A stretch of DNA of 51,575 nt from Akkermansia sp. (GCA_024405415.1 JAKSOV010000005.1:1-51575), one strand, 5' to 3'. Numbered from the stretch's first letter, positions 25,675 to 36,019 are shown. Translations and numbers: made by a program. Notes: generated from the sequence alone by a model not told the origin.

Positions 25675-27510
25675 ATGAGCAGCTTCGCCCACACCATGCG
25701 GCTCACCCGTCTGGGGGTGCAGCGTTTTCTCAAGCAAGGCAAGATAGACCCCCTGCCCGTTCGCCACGCCCTCAAAGGCTACACGCTCGGCAAGGCGGGG
25801 CACGACCTGAAAGCCGCCGTGGATGTAGCGCTGGTCGGTCTGCCGCAGGGCATGGCCTTCGCCGCCATGGCAGGGCTGGACAGCATCTACGGCATCATGG
25901 CCGCCACGGTAGGCACCTTCATTGCCCCGCTTTTCACCCGTTGCAGCCTGACGGTGAGCGGGCCCAGCAATGCCACGGCTTTCATGTTGGCAAGCTTTTT
26001 CCTCGCGGCCTCCCCTGCCATTCAGGCGCACCCCATGACCTTCGTTCCGCTCATTGTATTCATGGCGGGTCTGCTCTGCGTCATCGGCGCTTTTATCAAG
26101 GCCACGGAGATGCTGCAATTCGTCAGCCGCAGCGTGCTGGTGGGCTACATCACGGGTGCGGCCACGCTCATCATCGCATCCCAAATGCGCTATGTGCTGG
26201 GGCTGAATGATGTGCAGGGCGGCAGTTCCTTCTTCTCCATGTGTTCGGCTATCTTCGCTAACCTCGATGCCGTGCAATGGCAGCCCATCATGCTGAGCAC
26301 TATCACCTTCGTGCTCTTCATTCCGCTCAAAAAATATTTCCGCTTCCTGCCCACATTCGCCATCATCCTGCTGCTCATGAGCGCGCTCAACGCCCTGCTG
26401 CAGCTGCCCTGGGCGGCGGATTGGTACGGCGGCGTGCGCATGCTGCGCGACTTCACCATGAGCGATTTGGTCTGCACCCCGCCCGCCCTCGGCGCCTTCA
26501 CGGAGCACGTGGCCGAGCTGGTGCCCATCATCGTGGGTATCGCCTTCCTCTCCACGCTGGAGCAGACGGTGATGAGCAAGACCATCTCCGCCAAGACGGG
26601 CGAGCCGCTGAACCTCAATCAGGACACCTTCGCCGTCGGCATGGCCAACATGGGCTCCGCTCTCACCACCTCGCTCCCCTGCTCCGCCTCGCTCACGCGC
26701 TCCGTGCTCAACTACAACAGCGGGGCCAAGACGCGCTTCTCCGGCATCTACTGCGGTCTGCTCTGCCTCGGCATCACCTTCATACTGGCGGGCTTCCCGC
26801 TCATCTCCAAGATTCCGCACTGCGTGCTGGCCGCCCTCGTGCTGGCCAACGCCATCTCGCTCTACGACAAGAAGCTGTTGCGCATCTGTTTCCGCTCCAC
26901 CCCGGGGGATGCAGCCGTGCTCGTCATCACCTTCATTGCGGCGCTGCTGCTGCCGCTGCACATCGCCATCTTCGTGGGCGTGGTCATCTCTGTCTCCCTT
27001 TTCCTGCGCAAGGCCTCCCGCCCCGAGCTGGTGGAATACGCCTTTGATGACAAGGGGACGCTGCGCGCGGCGGACGACTCCGCCATGCGCCAGCCACAAA
27101 TCTCCATCGTGCATGTAGAGGGCGACCTCTTTTTCGGCGCGGCGGACCTCTTCCGCCAGCAGGTGGCCCGCATTGCAGAGGACCCCAGCCTTGCCATCGT
27201 CGTGCTGCGCATGCGCAACGCCCGCAATCTGGACGCCACCTCCGTCTGCGCGCTGGAGGAGCTGATTCGCTTCATGCGCGAAAAGGGCCGCCACCTCATC
27301 ATCTCGGGTGCCAGCCGAGATGTGTTCCGCATCCTGAAAAAGAGCGGTGTGTACGACCTGCTGCAACAGGACTGCGCAGCGGGCGAGAGCAACCTTTTCC
27401 TTGTGGAGCCGAAGAACCCCAACATGTCCACCCGCAAGGCCTTGTTGCGCGCGCAGCAGATTCTCGGCGGGCGACAGGCAGAGATTTCCATCTACGCCAC
27501 CAGCAAATAA
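25675..27510 (+). CDS. SulP-family anion transporter with STAS domain
   Basis: This 611-residue inner-membrane transporter is of the SLC26/SulP family. About 10-14 hydrophobic segments precede a C-terminal STAS domain (about residues 480-590). Signature stretches are DVALVGLPQGMAFAAMAGL, TVSGPSNATAFML and the LPCSASLTRSVLNY region. The STAS part includes EGDLFFGAADLF and ARNLDATSVCALEEL, where the serine or threonine that is phosphorylated in anti-sigma antagonists is here T or S. Substrates could be sulfate, bicarbonate or dicarboxylates; the sequence does not decide. It ends at a strong bidirectional terminator. Confidence 0.94.
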   Translation: MSSFAHTMRLTRLGVQRFLKQGKIDPLPVRHALKGYTLGKAGHDLKAAVDVALVGLPQGMAFAAMAGLDSIYGIMAATVGTFIAPLFTRCSLTVSGPSNATAFMLASFFLAASPAIQAHPMTFVPLIVFMAGLLCVIGAFIKATEMLQFVSRSVLVGYITGAATLIIASQMRYVLGLNDVQGGSSFFSMCSAIFANLDAVQWQPIMLSTITFVLFIPLKKYFRFLPTFAIILLLMSALNALLQLPWAADWYGGVRMLRDFTMSDLVCTPPALGAFTEHVAELVPIIVGIAFLSTLEQTVMSKTISAKTGEPLNLNQDTFAVGMANMGSALTTSLPCSASLTRSVLNYNSGAKTRFSGIYCGLLCLGITFILAGFPLISKIPHCVLAALVLANAISLYDKKLLRICFRSTPGDAAVLVITFIAALLLPLHIAIFVGVVISVSLFLRKASRPELVEYAFDDKGTLRAADDSAMRQPQISIVHVEGDLFFGAADLFRQQVARIAEDPSLAIVVLRMRNARNLDATSVCALEELIRFMREKGRHLIISGASRDVFRILKKSGVYDLLQQDCAAGESNLFLVEPKNPNMSTRKALLRAQQILGGRQAEISIYATSK

Positions 27511-27531
27511 ACCCACCCCCTCTTCTCGACA

Positions 27532-27569
27532 AAAATCCCCGCTCAGCAGCCGCCGAGCGGGGATTTTTT
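27532..27569. terminator. Bidirectional terminator between SulP and TerL genes
   Basis: AAAATCCCCGCTC pairs with GAGCGGGGATTTTT around a 10-nt loop, with A and T runs on both sides. It lies between the convergent SulP and terminase genes. Confidence 0.93.
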
Positions 27570-29180
27570 TCACATACGGGCGCGCTTGCCCGGCATGCGG
27601 ACAGGGGCGAGCGGAGCCACCAAGCCGTGCGACAGCGCCTCGGCAAACATGCGGGCGGCATCCGCGCTGTGGGAGGCGGCATCGTGCAGCGGCGTCTCAC
27701 GCAGGGCACCACCCGTGCCCGCGGGCGCGCTGCGGTACATCTCCAGGCAGGATAGCCCGCTCGGCTCCTTCTCCCCGCGCAGGTTGATGCGCGGCACCAG
27801 CGTGCGGCGGTGGAACCAGCTACGCGAAAGCAGCACGCGCAGCGCATTGATGCCGCGCCACACATCGGGCGTACGCGGCACCACGCGCACGCGGTTAATC
27901 CCCTCCTTCGCCAAACTCTCCACATAGGACTGCCCGTGCGGGTCGCGGTGAGCGGCATCATGCGGCAACAGGTGCGTGGAGATGGTGCCGTACTGCGACT
28001 CCCACTCGTGCATCTTGGCCGCATAGTGCTCCAGCGGCAGCTGATTGGCGGCATAGTGGTCCAGCCAGTAAACCTGACCGCCCACCTGCTGCACCAGCCA
28101 GATAGCCGTGTGGTCCGACAGGCCGAGGTCCCACGCCGTGTACAGCGCCTCGTTCGGAAACACCTCGAACTCCGTGCCCACGCGCCCCTGCTCACGCAAC
28201 AGGGCGATTTGGTGGCCGTAGATGGCGCCGTCGTTGCCGGTAGAAAACGCCTCCTCGGGCGTCGTGGGGTACTCCTGCCGCATGGCGGAACCCATGGTGC
28301 GCTCCATGCGGGCGTACCAGAGCTTCTGTGCGTGCGTCAGCTTCACCCCCTGCTCCGTCTCCAGCTTCTCGAAATAAGCCGCCAGCGTATCGCTCCACCC
28401 GCCGCTGCCGGGCAGCGCGTAGTCCGGCTGGTCCGCCCAGCTGAAGAAGAAGAAACGGAAATCCAACGGCGAGAGCTCCTCCTTCGCCGCATTCTCCATG
28501 GCCTGCACGGTCATCTCATAGTTCACGCCGTAGCGTCCGCCCTCGTGCGTGCTCTCCAGAATGATGACGCCCTCTGCGGGCACGGTGTTGATGGCGCCCG
28601 TGCGAATTTCGCGCGCGCGCCACGGCGCATGCACTGACACGTGAGCCAACTCCGAGACATGCAGCAACTGCAGCGTGCCGCCACGCAGGGTGGTGCCCAA
28701 GCGGATATCGCTGCCGTTGGCAAAGCCCAGCCGCGTGCGGGCATCGGTGACGGGGTGCCACTCCTGCTTTTTAAGCGCGCCGCTGCGCTGTTTGATGAGC
28801 CCACCGAGGTAGGCAAGCGCCTTTTCCCGCGCATCCGCACCGGGCGGCACATAGTCAAGATGCTCCCACGCAAAGCGTACCTTCTCCAGCTTCATCTCTG
28901 CATCGGGCAGCGTCTTGTCGATAATGCCCGCATGAAAGTTAGGTGTGAAAAGGCAGCGGTCGAGCATGAGCATCGCCACATAGGTGGAGATGCCCAGCTG
29001 ACGCGCCTTGAGCACCGCATTGCGGCTCCACAGATTTCTGTGGAGCCGCAGCTGGGCGGCATTCGGGGCAAAGCGCTGCATACGCCCGCTCTTCGTCTCA
29101 ATCCAGTACAGGTGCTGCAAGCGCCAGAGCGGGTTATCCAGCCGCCCGCCGAACCTGAGTTGTTCCGTATCAGTAGTCAT
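27570..29180 (-). CDS. Phage terminase large subunit (TerL-like)
   Basis: This 536-residue protein has the two-domain layout of a phage DNA-packaging motor. The ATPase domain has a terminase-type Walker A region KARQLGISTYVAML (about residue 57), a Walker B-like LLHVSELAHV (about 173) and the coupling motif VIILESTHEGG (about 208). The nuclease domain has acidic residues in AWDLGLSDHTAIW (about 348), LLPHDAAHRD (about 405) and HSADAARM (about 505). All catalytic motifs look intact. In a phage this enzyme cuts concatemers and drives DNA into capsids, but no portal, capsid, protease or small terminase gene is nearby. It overlaps the upstream giant gene by 11 bp, suggesting coupled translation. 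Confidence 0.85.
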   Translation of the reverse strand: MTTDTEQLRFGGRLDNPLWRLQHLYWIETKSGRMQRFAPNAAQLRLHRNLWSRNAVLKARQLGISTYVAMLMLDRCLFTPNFHAGIIDKTLPDAEMKLEKVRFAWEHLDYVPPGADAREKALAYLGGLIKQRSGALKKQEWHPVTDARTRLGFANGSDIRLGTTLRGGTLQLLHVSELAHVSVHAPWRAREIRTGAINTVPAEGVIILESTHEGGRYGVNYEMTVQAMENAAKEELSPLDFRFFFFSWADQPDYALPGSGGWSDTLAAYFEKLETEQGVKLTHAQKLWYARMERTMGSAMRQEYPTTPEEAFSTGNDGAIYGHQIALLREQGRVGTEFEVFPNEALYTAWDLGLSDHTAIWLVQQVGGQVYWLDHYAANQLPLEHYAAKMHEWESQYGTISTHLLPHDAAHRDPHGQSYVESLAKEGINRVRVVPRTPDVWRGINALRVLLSRSWFHRRTLVPRINLRGEKEPSGLSCLEMYRSAPAGTGGALRETPLHDAASHSADAARMFAEALSHGLVAPLAPVRMPGKRARM

Positions 29181-32100
29181 CGCTGGTGGTGCGGTGGATG
29201 TAGTTGCCGTGTTTCACGCGCATCATCTCATCACGATAACGCTTGAGATTTTCGGCTGCTCTGCGTTCCTCCTCCATGGCTTTACGCATCTCCATTTCGC
29301 GGCGAACAGCCTTGAAATGGCGGTTCTCCGCCGAAGCGGCCGCCACGGGAACCCATACATCGCCGGGGTCCAGATCATACCACAGGCGGTGCTCGTTGAG
29401 CATCTTCTTCATGGATTCCATGCGCTCGGGGTGCTCCTCCATGAAATTGTGGATAGCCAGCAGCTCCTGCGCCGCCTCGGCGCTGTCCTTGCCGAACTGA
29501 TATCGGGCCAAGGCATAGAACCATGTAGCGGCCAAGGCCTCATCGGGGTTCAGCTCATGCGGCGAGCGCCCCTGTAGCGAGCGATCGAAGCGGCTGTCCT
29601 CGGTGAGCTGCATGAGGATTTCGCTGTTCGGGAAGCTGTCGTAGCGGGATGCCTCCAAATCCTCGGCACTCTTCGTGCGCATCATGAGCGAGTCCAGCAT
29701 CTGATCCAAGGCCTCATGCCCGCGCCACCCGGCCATGTGGCCCACATACTCCTTGGACACATCACCCATGAAGCTTTGGAGCGGCTGGAAGAAGAAGCCG
29801 CCGGACACACCGTTGCGCAACATGAAGCCCTGACGCATAGGCGCCCCGACAAAGGACTGCACGACGTAGGGGTTACGGGAATCCGAGTCCTGCGAGAAAC
29901 GGTCGCCGGGCATGAGGCGCAACTGCGAGAGGGGGTACTCGGGGGAGCGGTACACCGTCATGGCGGAGAAGGCGTTCTCCGGCAGCGAGGGACGTGCCGA
30001 GAAGTCGTTGACGCCCAAGTTCAACACGGCGGAACCATCCTCCGGCATTTCGCCGAAGAGACGCGTGATTTCCGACATCGGGCGATGGGCCACCCAATCA
30101 TCCTCCATACCGGGGAGCTTATTACCGTCCGCACCGCCATAGGGCACGCCGTCCCACCACACGCCGTCCTTGTCCGCATAGGGAAAGTCCACCACAGCAC
30201 GCCGCAGGGAAGACAAGGTGTGCAGCGCGCGGCGCAACTGTTCGTCAGAGCGCAGGGGCTCGGGATACTCGCTCAGCTCGGTCAAATCGAAACCGCTGCG
30301 AATCACCCCGTCACCGCCGTGGTCAGCCAAGCGCTCAAAAGGATTGCCCGCATGCTTATATGTCGGCACCTCGAGCTCCGGGATATCCATGCGCAGTAGG
30401 CGATTTTCATCTCCGTTCACGAAATCATAGCGGCGCAGCTCGGGATATTTGCGCAAAGCATCCGCCAGCTGCAGGAGCGGCTCCGGCACCACGGACACAT
30501 AGGCATCCGGCTCGCCCAGCGTCTGCGGCGCACGACGTCGCAGGGTCTCACGGCTGTCCTCGCTGAGCAGATGCCACCCGCGCTCGGGCTCTTCCAGCAG
30601 GTTCCACAGCTCGGGGTGGCGCTGGCGGAAGATATCCGTACCGCCGGCCACATAGCCCCAGCCCTGCTCTGTGCGCCGGGACATCGGCAACTCCAAAGCC
30701 TCGTACATCAGGGGGAAGAAGGGATCGTTGCTCAGAGACTCCGGGCCGGACTCCTGCTCCTCCGCACGAATGCGGTCGGCAAGGTCCAACTCGAGATTCA
30801 CCTGCTCAGCCGAGCTCTGGTGCGTCCACTTCATCGTCTGCTCCGAGTCCCGGTGGCCTGACACCGTGCGAATCTCAGTGCCGCGGTGCCCGCTGCGGCG
30901 CAGCGCATACTCCGGGCGGAAGGGCGCCAACGCGAACCACTCCCGCACGGAATCCGGCATAGGCATCTCCTTGAGATGCGCGAGGAAATAGCCCGTCGTA
31001 TAGTTGGCTAAATGGCGCGACAAACCGTTGCGCAGACCGTCCAAGTCCGCATAGGGCCTGAAGCGGGCCAGGTCCTCTCCGCTAAAGAAAATAGCGGGCG
31101 TCAGGACATGGCGCACGCGCACCTCGCCCAATTCTTCCAGACGTGCCTTCTCGGCATCGTCAATCACCTTGCGGCGCGTCAGGAAGTCCAAGGCCTCCTG
31201 CGGTTCCAACCACCCGCTGAACAAGCGATTGCGCCAATAGGTCTCAAAACGGGCCTTGGCAACAGAATAGGGCGAACGCACGCTGCGCTCATCCACCAAC
31301 CACATGCCGGGGTTGGCCTCATCGGCGCGGAAGTAAGGATTGGCCAAGGTATCGCGATACGAGCTGTGGTCGCGGAAGAGCTCCGGCGAGGCACCGGGCA
31401 CCATGCGGGTGGAATCCTCCTGCCAGAAACGGGTCAGATCACCGGAAGCAATGGCGCTCAGGCGGTCGAAGTAGGAGTAGAGCCAAGGCCTATCCAAACC
31501 GACCTTCGCAGCATCAAAGCCCTCCTCACCGGTCCCTGCGGTCAACAGCTCGGACTGCATCGGAAAGCCGAGCGGCAGGTAGCGCATGCGGGCATTGACC
31601 ACCAGCTCGCTCAGGGCATGATCCTCCTTGTCATGCCAGTGGGTGTAGTGCCCGTCCGGCGTCTGAATGCGCCAGAGAGTGCGCCCGTCCGCGCCCTCGG
31701 TACTCTCAGTCGTCACGCCCGTCAGGCGGCGGTAATTTTCGGCCAAGGTGCGGTTTTTCTCCGCCATGCTGCCGCGGTCGGTTACATCCTCCGTCAGCTG
31801 CTGCGGGAACCAGTCCGACTGCGGCAAGCGGGAGCCCATTTCACGGTGCAGCAGGTGGGCATAAGACTCCTGCGGCGTCATGCCGCGGGCGATAGCCGCC
31901 TGAAAATCCGCCTGATGCGGCAACAGACGCACCAGCGATTCAATGCTGTGGTGCAGCCCCTGCAACATCCAATAGGCATGCTGCAACTCGGGGAACTTGC
32001 CGCGGCGCAGGTTGGGGCCGCGGCGGAACGCACGCTCGGAGAGGCCGTGGATATGCAGCTCCGAAAGTCGCTTAGGCTCAATGTAGCGCAACCACGACGT

Positions 32101-34686
32101 AAAGCCGCTGTAGTGGCGCTGCTTGGAGTAATAATCCGACAGGAATCGCCCGAAAAGCTCGTCCGACTCAGCGGGGGTGGCGCCACCCGCTCGCAGCAGG
32201 ACGGACTCCGCCACCTTCCCCATCAATTGACTGCGCACACCGTCCATCGCCGCGCGCAGCTCATCCGCGGAGCGCCCATCCAAGCGCAGCGAGCCGTAGG
32301 AGGAGCTGTTGACGAGGAATCGGTAGCTGAGCGCATCGAGATACTTAATCGTGCGATCCACCGCGGCGCGGCGTTGCGCCTCCGTTTGCGGGCTATGATC
32401 ACCCAGCTTGCACAACTCCGCCGGCGCCAACTCATTTGCCGTGGGATAGCCCTCCATATCCTTGGGGAAGGCTTTGCGCAACCACTCCTCCGAGAGCAAC
32501 AGCAGGGGCAGCGCCCGCTTGGGGTCGCTGAACTCCTTGCCCCCGGCATGGCGCTCGCTGAGCGTTTTCAACGCCTCGGGGTCCTCGGGGTTGCGCAGCA
32601 CGAGGCGGCGGTTATTGGGGGCCGACGTCTCCGGCGGCAAATTCATGAAATCGCGCACATTCTCGGGCTTTTCAAACAGGTGAAAATCATCCGTGTGCAG
32701 CAGGCGCAGCGAGCGCGCCGCATCTTGGAGGAAGCCGAGACCGCCCCAGCGCTTGCCGTTGTGCAGAGCCTCATAGAGCATCTGTCCCTGTCGGCGCACA
32801 TCCGGCTCATTGAGCACAAGACGGCGCGTAGGTTCATCAATGCCCCACTCCGCCAACTGCGGCTCCTCGCCCACCACGGCACGCGGATTGCTGAAATGAT
32901 GCAGCGCCACGCGGCCCGAGCCGATGAGGATGTAGGGAAGGTTGCGGGCAGCCTCGCGCAGGTTCCACTCCATATCGTCCCAATTCTCTCCGTATTCCTT
33001 CCAATTGACGTTGGAGGCCGTGCCGTCCAGCTTAGCCACCATCTCACGTGCAGCCATGTCCGTCACGCGGCCCACGTGAACATCGCGGATGCCGCCGATA
33101 GTCAGCCCGGCCACCTTGGTGCCGGCCCCCAGTGCGCGCACGGAATATCCCTTTATCCCGCTCCCCGCGGCATGCGCGAACCTGTTCATCGTGCGGTCAA
33201 AGAGGCGTGCCCCCATGCTATTGAGCCCGTGGGCGATGCCGGCCTGCACGCCGAACACCAGCATGCCGGCCCCCGTCTGCAGCTCGATGTTGCCCTCGGG
33301 AGCCTGCTGACGCATATCCGCCACATGCAGGCCCAAGCCCGACCCCATGGAGAGCGCAAAGCCCGCACCGCCGCAGAAGGAGGCCGCGGCGGCGGGAGCC
33401 GCACGCGTCACCTCCAGCGCCAGCTCTTCGGGCAAGCCCGCATCCTCTTCCAAGCGGATGGGGTAGGCCTCCTCCTCGGAGAATCGACGCATCTCCTCCA
33501 CCAGGCGCATGTAGCTGTCCACACGCTTGGAAAGCTTGAGAGCGCCCTCCGCATGCGGCAGACGCGAGACAGACTGCAAGGAGCTTGCTGCCAAGTTACC
33601 CGCCGCCTGAATCAGGCCGTAGCGCATATCGCTCACGCCGCGCTTGGCAGATTGCCACATAGCCGAAAGCAGAGAATCCGTCTCTGCCTTGCGCGAATCG
33701 GGCGGCAGCATCGTGCGGGCAATCTCGTAAAGCTCGCGGCGCTGCCCCTCATCCATATCCACCATACTGCCGAACACCTCGGAAACCAGCGGCACATCGG
33801 CCACTATCCGTACCATCTTATCAAGGGTACCGTCCTCAAAGCGCTGCATGCAGGCCAACACGCGACCCAGCTTTTCGCCCATGGGCTTCAGCTCCTCTCG
33901 GCGGGCGCTACCCAGCTCCGCAGCGCGGCGGCGCAGGGCCTCCTGCCACGTCGGGGCTGTTTCACCCTGTGCGGGCACGGGCTCTGCCGTCTCTCCGCGC
34001 AAAGCGGACAGGTAGGCCTCCTGATAGATGCTTTCCGCCTCGGCCCGGCGGCTCTCCTCCTGCCGCTGCTGCGACAGAGCATCGAAAAGCTCCGATTCAT
34101 CATCCGCGACGCCCAGCTGCTCCGTCATCTGCGAGCGCAGTTGCGGCCATTGCCCGGCCACCTGTTCACGGCTCTCCTCATGATGATCGGCATACCACGA
34201 GCGGTTAATGGCCGAAAGCAGTTCATACTCCCGCTCCTCCTCGGGCACCAGGGCATCATCCGCCCCCACACGCTGACGCAGCTCCTGCGGCACGGTGTCG
34301 GGATTGCCCGTCAGCACGCGGCTCCAATAATCCTCTTTGGCATCAATGAGCTTGGGCTCCGCCTTCTCCTCTGCGGCAGGTTCCGGCGAGGGCTCCTGCA
34401 TGGCAGCAGGCGGTTCGCTCTCACTCGTCGGCAGGGTACGCAGGACAGGGGCCATCTCCAAGTCATGCATGCTTGGGGTCTTCTGCGGCATCATCGCGCT
34501 CCAATCCACGTGTTTCACGGTATCGGGCAGCGACACACCGTCATCGTGCCACTCGGTCTCCGTCGTTTCCGCCGGGTGCTCCGCCGCCGGGGCAAGAGGA
34601 GCGCTGTCGGCCGAGGGGGCCATTGTTTCAGGAGCGGCTGCGGGTTGCAGCTCCGGCTCCTCCGTCAATTGCGGGTCTTCCGTCAT
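29170..34686 (-). CDS. Giant 1838-aa protein of a phage-like cassette
   Basis: I do not recognise a named family. The first 110 or so residues are Pro/Glu/Ala-rich and look disordered. Charged helical regions follow. A Gly/Ala-rich weakly hydrophobic block at about 425-550 (ASFCGGAGFALSMGSGLGL, GSGIKGYSVRALGAGTKVAG) could insert in membranes. The rest is Trp/Tyr/Arg-rich helical sequence up to the charged C-terminus (RREMEMRKAMEEERRAAENL). Size, composition and neighbours resemble large internal or ejection proteins, or polyvalent proteins, of phages; that is an inference. Codon use matches the surrounding chromosome, so it is not a recent arrival. It starts 15 bp after the 408-residue gene and overlaps terL. 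A long open frame on the opposite strand is a composition artefact. Confidence 0.7.
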   Translation of the reverse strand: MTEDPQLTEEPELQPAAAPETMAPSADSAPLAPAAEHPAETTETEWHDDGVSLPDTVKHVDWSAMMPQKTPSMHDLEMAPVLRTLPTSESEPPAAMQEPSPEPAAEEKAEPKLIDAKEDYWSRVLTGNPDTVPQELRQRVGADDALVPEEEREYELLSAINRSWYADHHEESREQVAGQWPQLRSQMTEQLGVADDESELFDALSQQRQEESRRAEAESIYQEAYLSALRGETAEPVPAQGETAPTWQEALRRRAAELGSARREELKPMGEKLGRVLACMQRFEDGTLDKMVRIVADVPLVSEVFGSMVDMDEGQRRELYEIARTMLPPDSRKAETDSLLSAMWQSAKRGVSDMRYGLIQAAGNLAASSLQSVSRLPHAEGALKLSKRVDSYMRLVEEMRRFSEEEAYPIRLEEDAGLPEELALEVTRAAPAAAASFCGGAGFALSMGSGLGLHVADMRQQAPEGNIELQTGAGMLVFGVQAGIAHGLNSMGARLFDRTMNRFAHAAGSGIKGYSVRALGAGTKVAGLTIGGIRDVHVGRVTDMAAREMVAKLDGTASNVNWKEYGENWDDMEWNLREAARNLPYILIGSGRVALHHFSNPRAVVGEEPQLAEWGIDEPTRRLVLNEPDVRRQGQMLYEALHNGKRWGGLGFLQDAARSLRLLHTDDFHLFEKPENVRDFMNLPPETSAPNNRRLVLRNPEDPEALKTLSERHAGGKEFSDPKRALPLLLLSEEWLRKAFPKDMEGYPTANELAPAELCKLGDHSPQTEAQRRAAVDRTIKYLDALSYRFLVNSSSYGSLRLDGRSADELRAAMDGVRSQLMGKVAESVLLRAGGATPAESDELFGRFLSDYYSKQRHYSGFTSWLRYIEPKRLSELHIHGLSERAFRRGPNLRRGKFPELQHAYWMLQGLHHSIESLVRLLPHQADFQAAIARGMTPQESYAHLLHREMGSRLPQSDWFPQQLTEDVTDRGSMAEKNRTLAENYRRLTGVTTESTEGADGRTLWRIQTPDGHYTHWHDKEDHALSELVVNARMRYLPLGFPMQSELLTAGTGEEGFDAAKVGLDRPWLYSYFDRLSAIASGDLTRFWQEDSTRMVPGASPELFRDHSSYRDTLANPYFRADEANPGMWLVDERSVRSPYSVAKARFETYWRNRLFSGWLEPQEALDFLTRRKVIDDAEKARLEELGEVRVRHVLTPAIFFSGEDLARFRPYADLDGLRNGLSRHLANYTTGYFLAHLKEMPMPDSVREWFALAPFRPEYALRRSGHRGTEIRTVSGHRDSEQTMKWTHQSSAEQVNLELDLADRIRAEEQESGPESLSNDPFFPLMYEALELPMSRRTEQGWGYVAGGTDIFRQRHPELWNLLEEPERGWHLLSEDSRETLRRRAPQTLGEPDAYVSVVPEPLLQLADALRKYPELRRYDFVNGDENRLLRMDIPELEVPTYKHAGNPFERLADHGGDGVIRSGFDLTELSEYPEPLRSDEQLRRALHTLSSLRRAVVDFPYADKDGVWWDGVPYGGADGNKLPGMEDDWVAHRPMSEITRLFGEMPEDGSAVLNLGVNDFSARPSLPENAFSAMTVYRSPEYPLSQLRLMPGDRFSQDSDSRNPYVVQSFVGAPMRQGFMLRNGVSGGFFFQPLQSFMGDVSKEYVGHMAGWRGHEALDQMLDSLMMRTKSAEDLEASRYDSFPNSEILMQLTEDSRFDRSLQGRSPHELNPDEALAATWFYALARYQFGKDSAEAAQELLAIHNFMEEHPERMESMKKMLNEHRLWYDLDPGDVWVPVAAASAENRHFKAVRREMEMRKAMEEERRAAENLKRYRDEMMRVKHGNYIHRTTSDDY

Positions 34687-34701
34687 AAATCAAAAAAAAT
34701 C

Positions 34702-35928
34702 TCACTTATTGTTCTCTTCAAAGCACAACCAGACAGGCTTGCGATCATTCAGGCGGGCCAACCAATCCGTCAGCCCCTGCTCATCCCCGGCCGCCACAAA
34801 ACGGCGTCCCTCACGCATCAGGCGGCCCGCGCGATGGCGGGGCACGGCATCCCCCGCGCAACCCAGGCTGCCGCGGTTGACGACATTCCACACCGCATCC
34901 CGTATACGCAGGCGCGTCTCCCCCGAAATCTTGCGGCCCTCCTCAAAGTACTGCATCAGGCGGCGGCGCTGCTCTGCGGGAGCCGGCAGGGTCGCGAGCC
35001 TCAGGCGCATATCGGCCACGGCATCTTCATTCTCAGCACAGGCATCGGCGCGGTGCATCCACTCCGTCTCCTCCTGCGCGCTGAGATTCTTCACCCTCGC
35101 CGCAGCATCATAGCGCAACAGCCCCGCCCGCGAGGCCTTGGTGAGAGACGCCTCATCGGGTGCGCCGCCCTGCAACAACGCAGCGGCGCAGCCCTCCCCC
35201 AAACGTCGGCGCAGGGTTGTGCCCGTCTCCTCCAGCTCCTGCACCACGGCATCGGCCTCCTCCTTGCCCGTGGGCAGCTCGCGACGGCCCTCCTGCCAAT
35301 CGCAAAGTGCCTCCAGGGGATTCTCCTGCACCGCACTTTGCCAAAGACTTGCCTGACAGCGGCTGCCGAGGGAGGCCCGCTGAACCTCGGCCTCATCCTG
35401 CGGCACAAAAACCCCGAGCCCCTCATCAAAACAGGCCTCAGCGCGAGCCGCATTACCGCTTGCCACGGCAGCCTCCACGCGGGATTTCCAAGCGCTGCGA
35501 GCCTGGGCGATGCGACTCACCTCATAACTGCGGCGGGCCTCCAATCCGGCCTTATGCATCACCTCCGCAGCATAGCTGCGGGCCTTGTCCCGTCGGGACT
35601 CCGCGATATTTGCCAAAGCTTTCTCTACACCCGGGGCGGTCTCGCGCTGCCAGGATTCCGTCCAATCGGGGACTTCCCCCGCAGCGTTCAGGGCGGTCTG
35701 TGCTTCCTCGGCCACGCTTTGCAAGGCCGTGTCAAGCTTGGAGAACTCGCCCGCCGTCTGCACGCGGTCGTACATCTCGGCGAACTCGCGTCCGCCTGCG
35801 GCCAGTTCCTCCACGCCGCGGCTGAACGCGCGCGCGGCCTCATTCATTCCGTTAACACCCGACAGCGGCACCTGCACGCCCTGTCCCGGATAGGCTTTCA
35901 AGCCCCATTCTCTCATGCGAATCGGCAT
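34702..35928 (-). CDS. Coiled-coil protein, first gene of the phage-like cassette
   Basis: This 408-residue protein is almost entirely predicted helix, with many Ala/Glu/Arg heptad-like stretches. Its opening MPIRMREWGLKAYPGQGVQ and the later MNEAARAFSRGVEELAAGGR resemble N-termini of small virion-internal proteins of tailed phages, which often start with a short proline-glycine patch followed by long helices. No enzymatic motif is seen. It leads a tight three-gene unit (15-bp gap to the giant gene, which overlaps terL). The galM terminator lies upstream, so it needs its own promoter, which I could not identify. A 23-codon Arg-rich frame (35984-35913) overlaps its start and may or may not be translated. 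Confidence 0.65.
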   Translation of the reverse strand: MPIRMREWGLKAYPGQGVQVPLSGVNGMNEAARAFSRGVEELAAGGREFAEMYDRVQTAGEFSKLDTALQSVAEEAQTALNAAGEVPDWTESWQRETAPGVEKALANIAESRRDKARSYAAEVMHKAGLEARRSYEVSRIAQARSAWKSRVEAAVASGNAARAEACFDEGLGVFVPQDEAEVQRASLGSRCQASLWQSAVQENPLEALCDWQEGRRELPTGKEEADAVVQELEETGTTLRRRLGEGCAAALLQGGAPDEASLTKASRAGLLRYDAAARVKNLSAQEETEWMHRADACAENEDAVADMRLRLATLPAPAEQRRRLMQYFEEGRKISGETRLRIRDAVWNVVNRGSLGCAGDAVPRHRAGRLMREGRRFVAAGDEQGLTDWLARLNDRKPVWLCFEENNK

Positions 35929-36019
35929 GTCGACACCATGCCTGAGCGACGAGCACGCCTCAAGGTGCGCGTACCCATCCGCATGCCCTGCCCGCCGGCA
36001 GAACGAGCCTCATCGGAGC

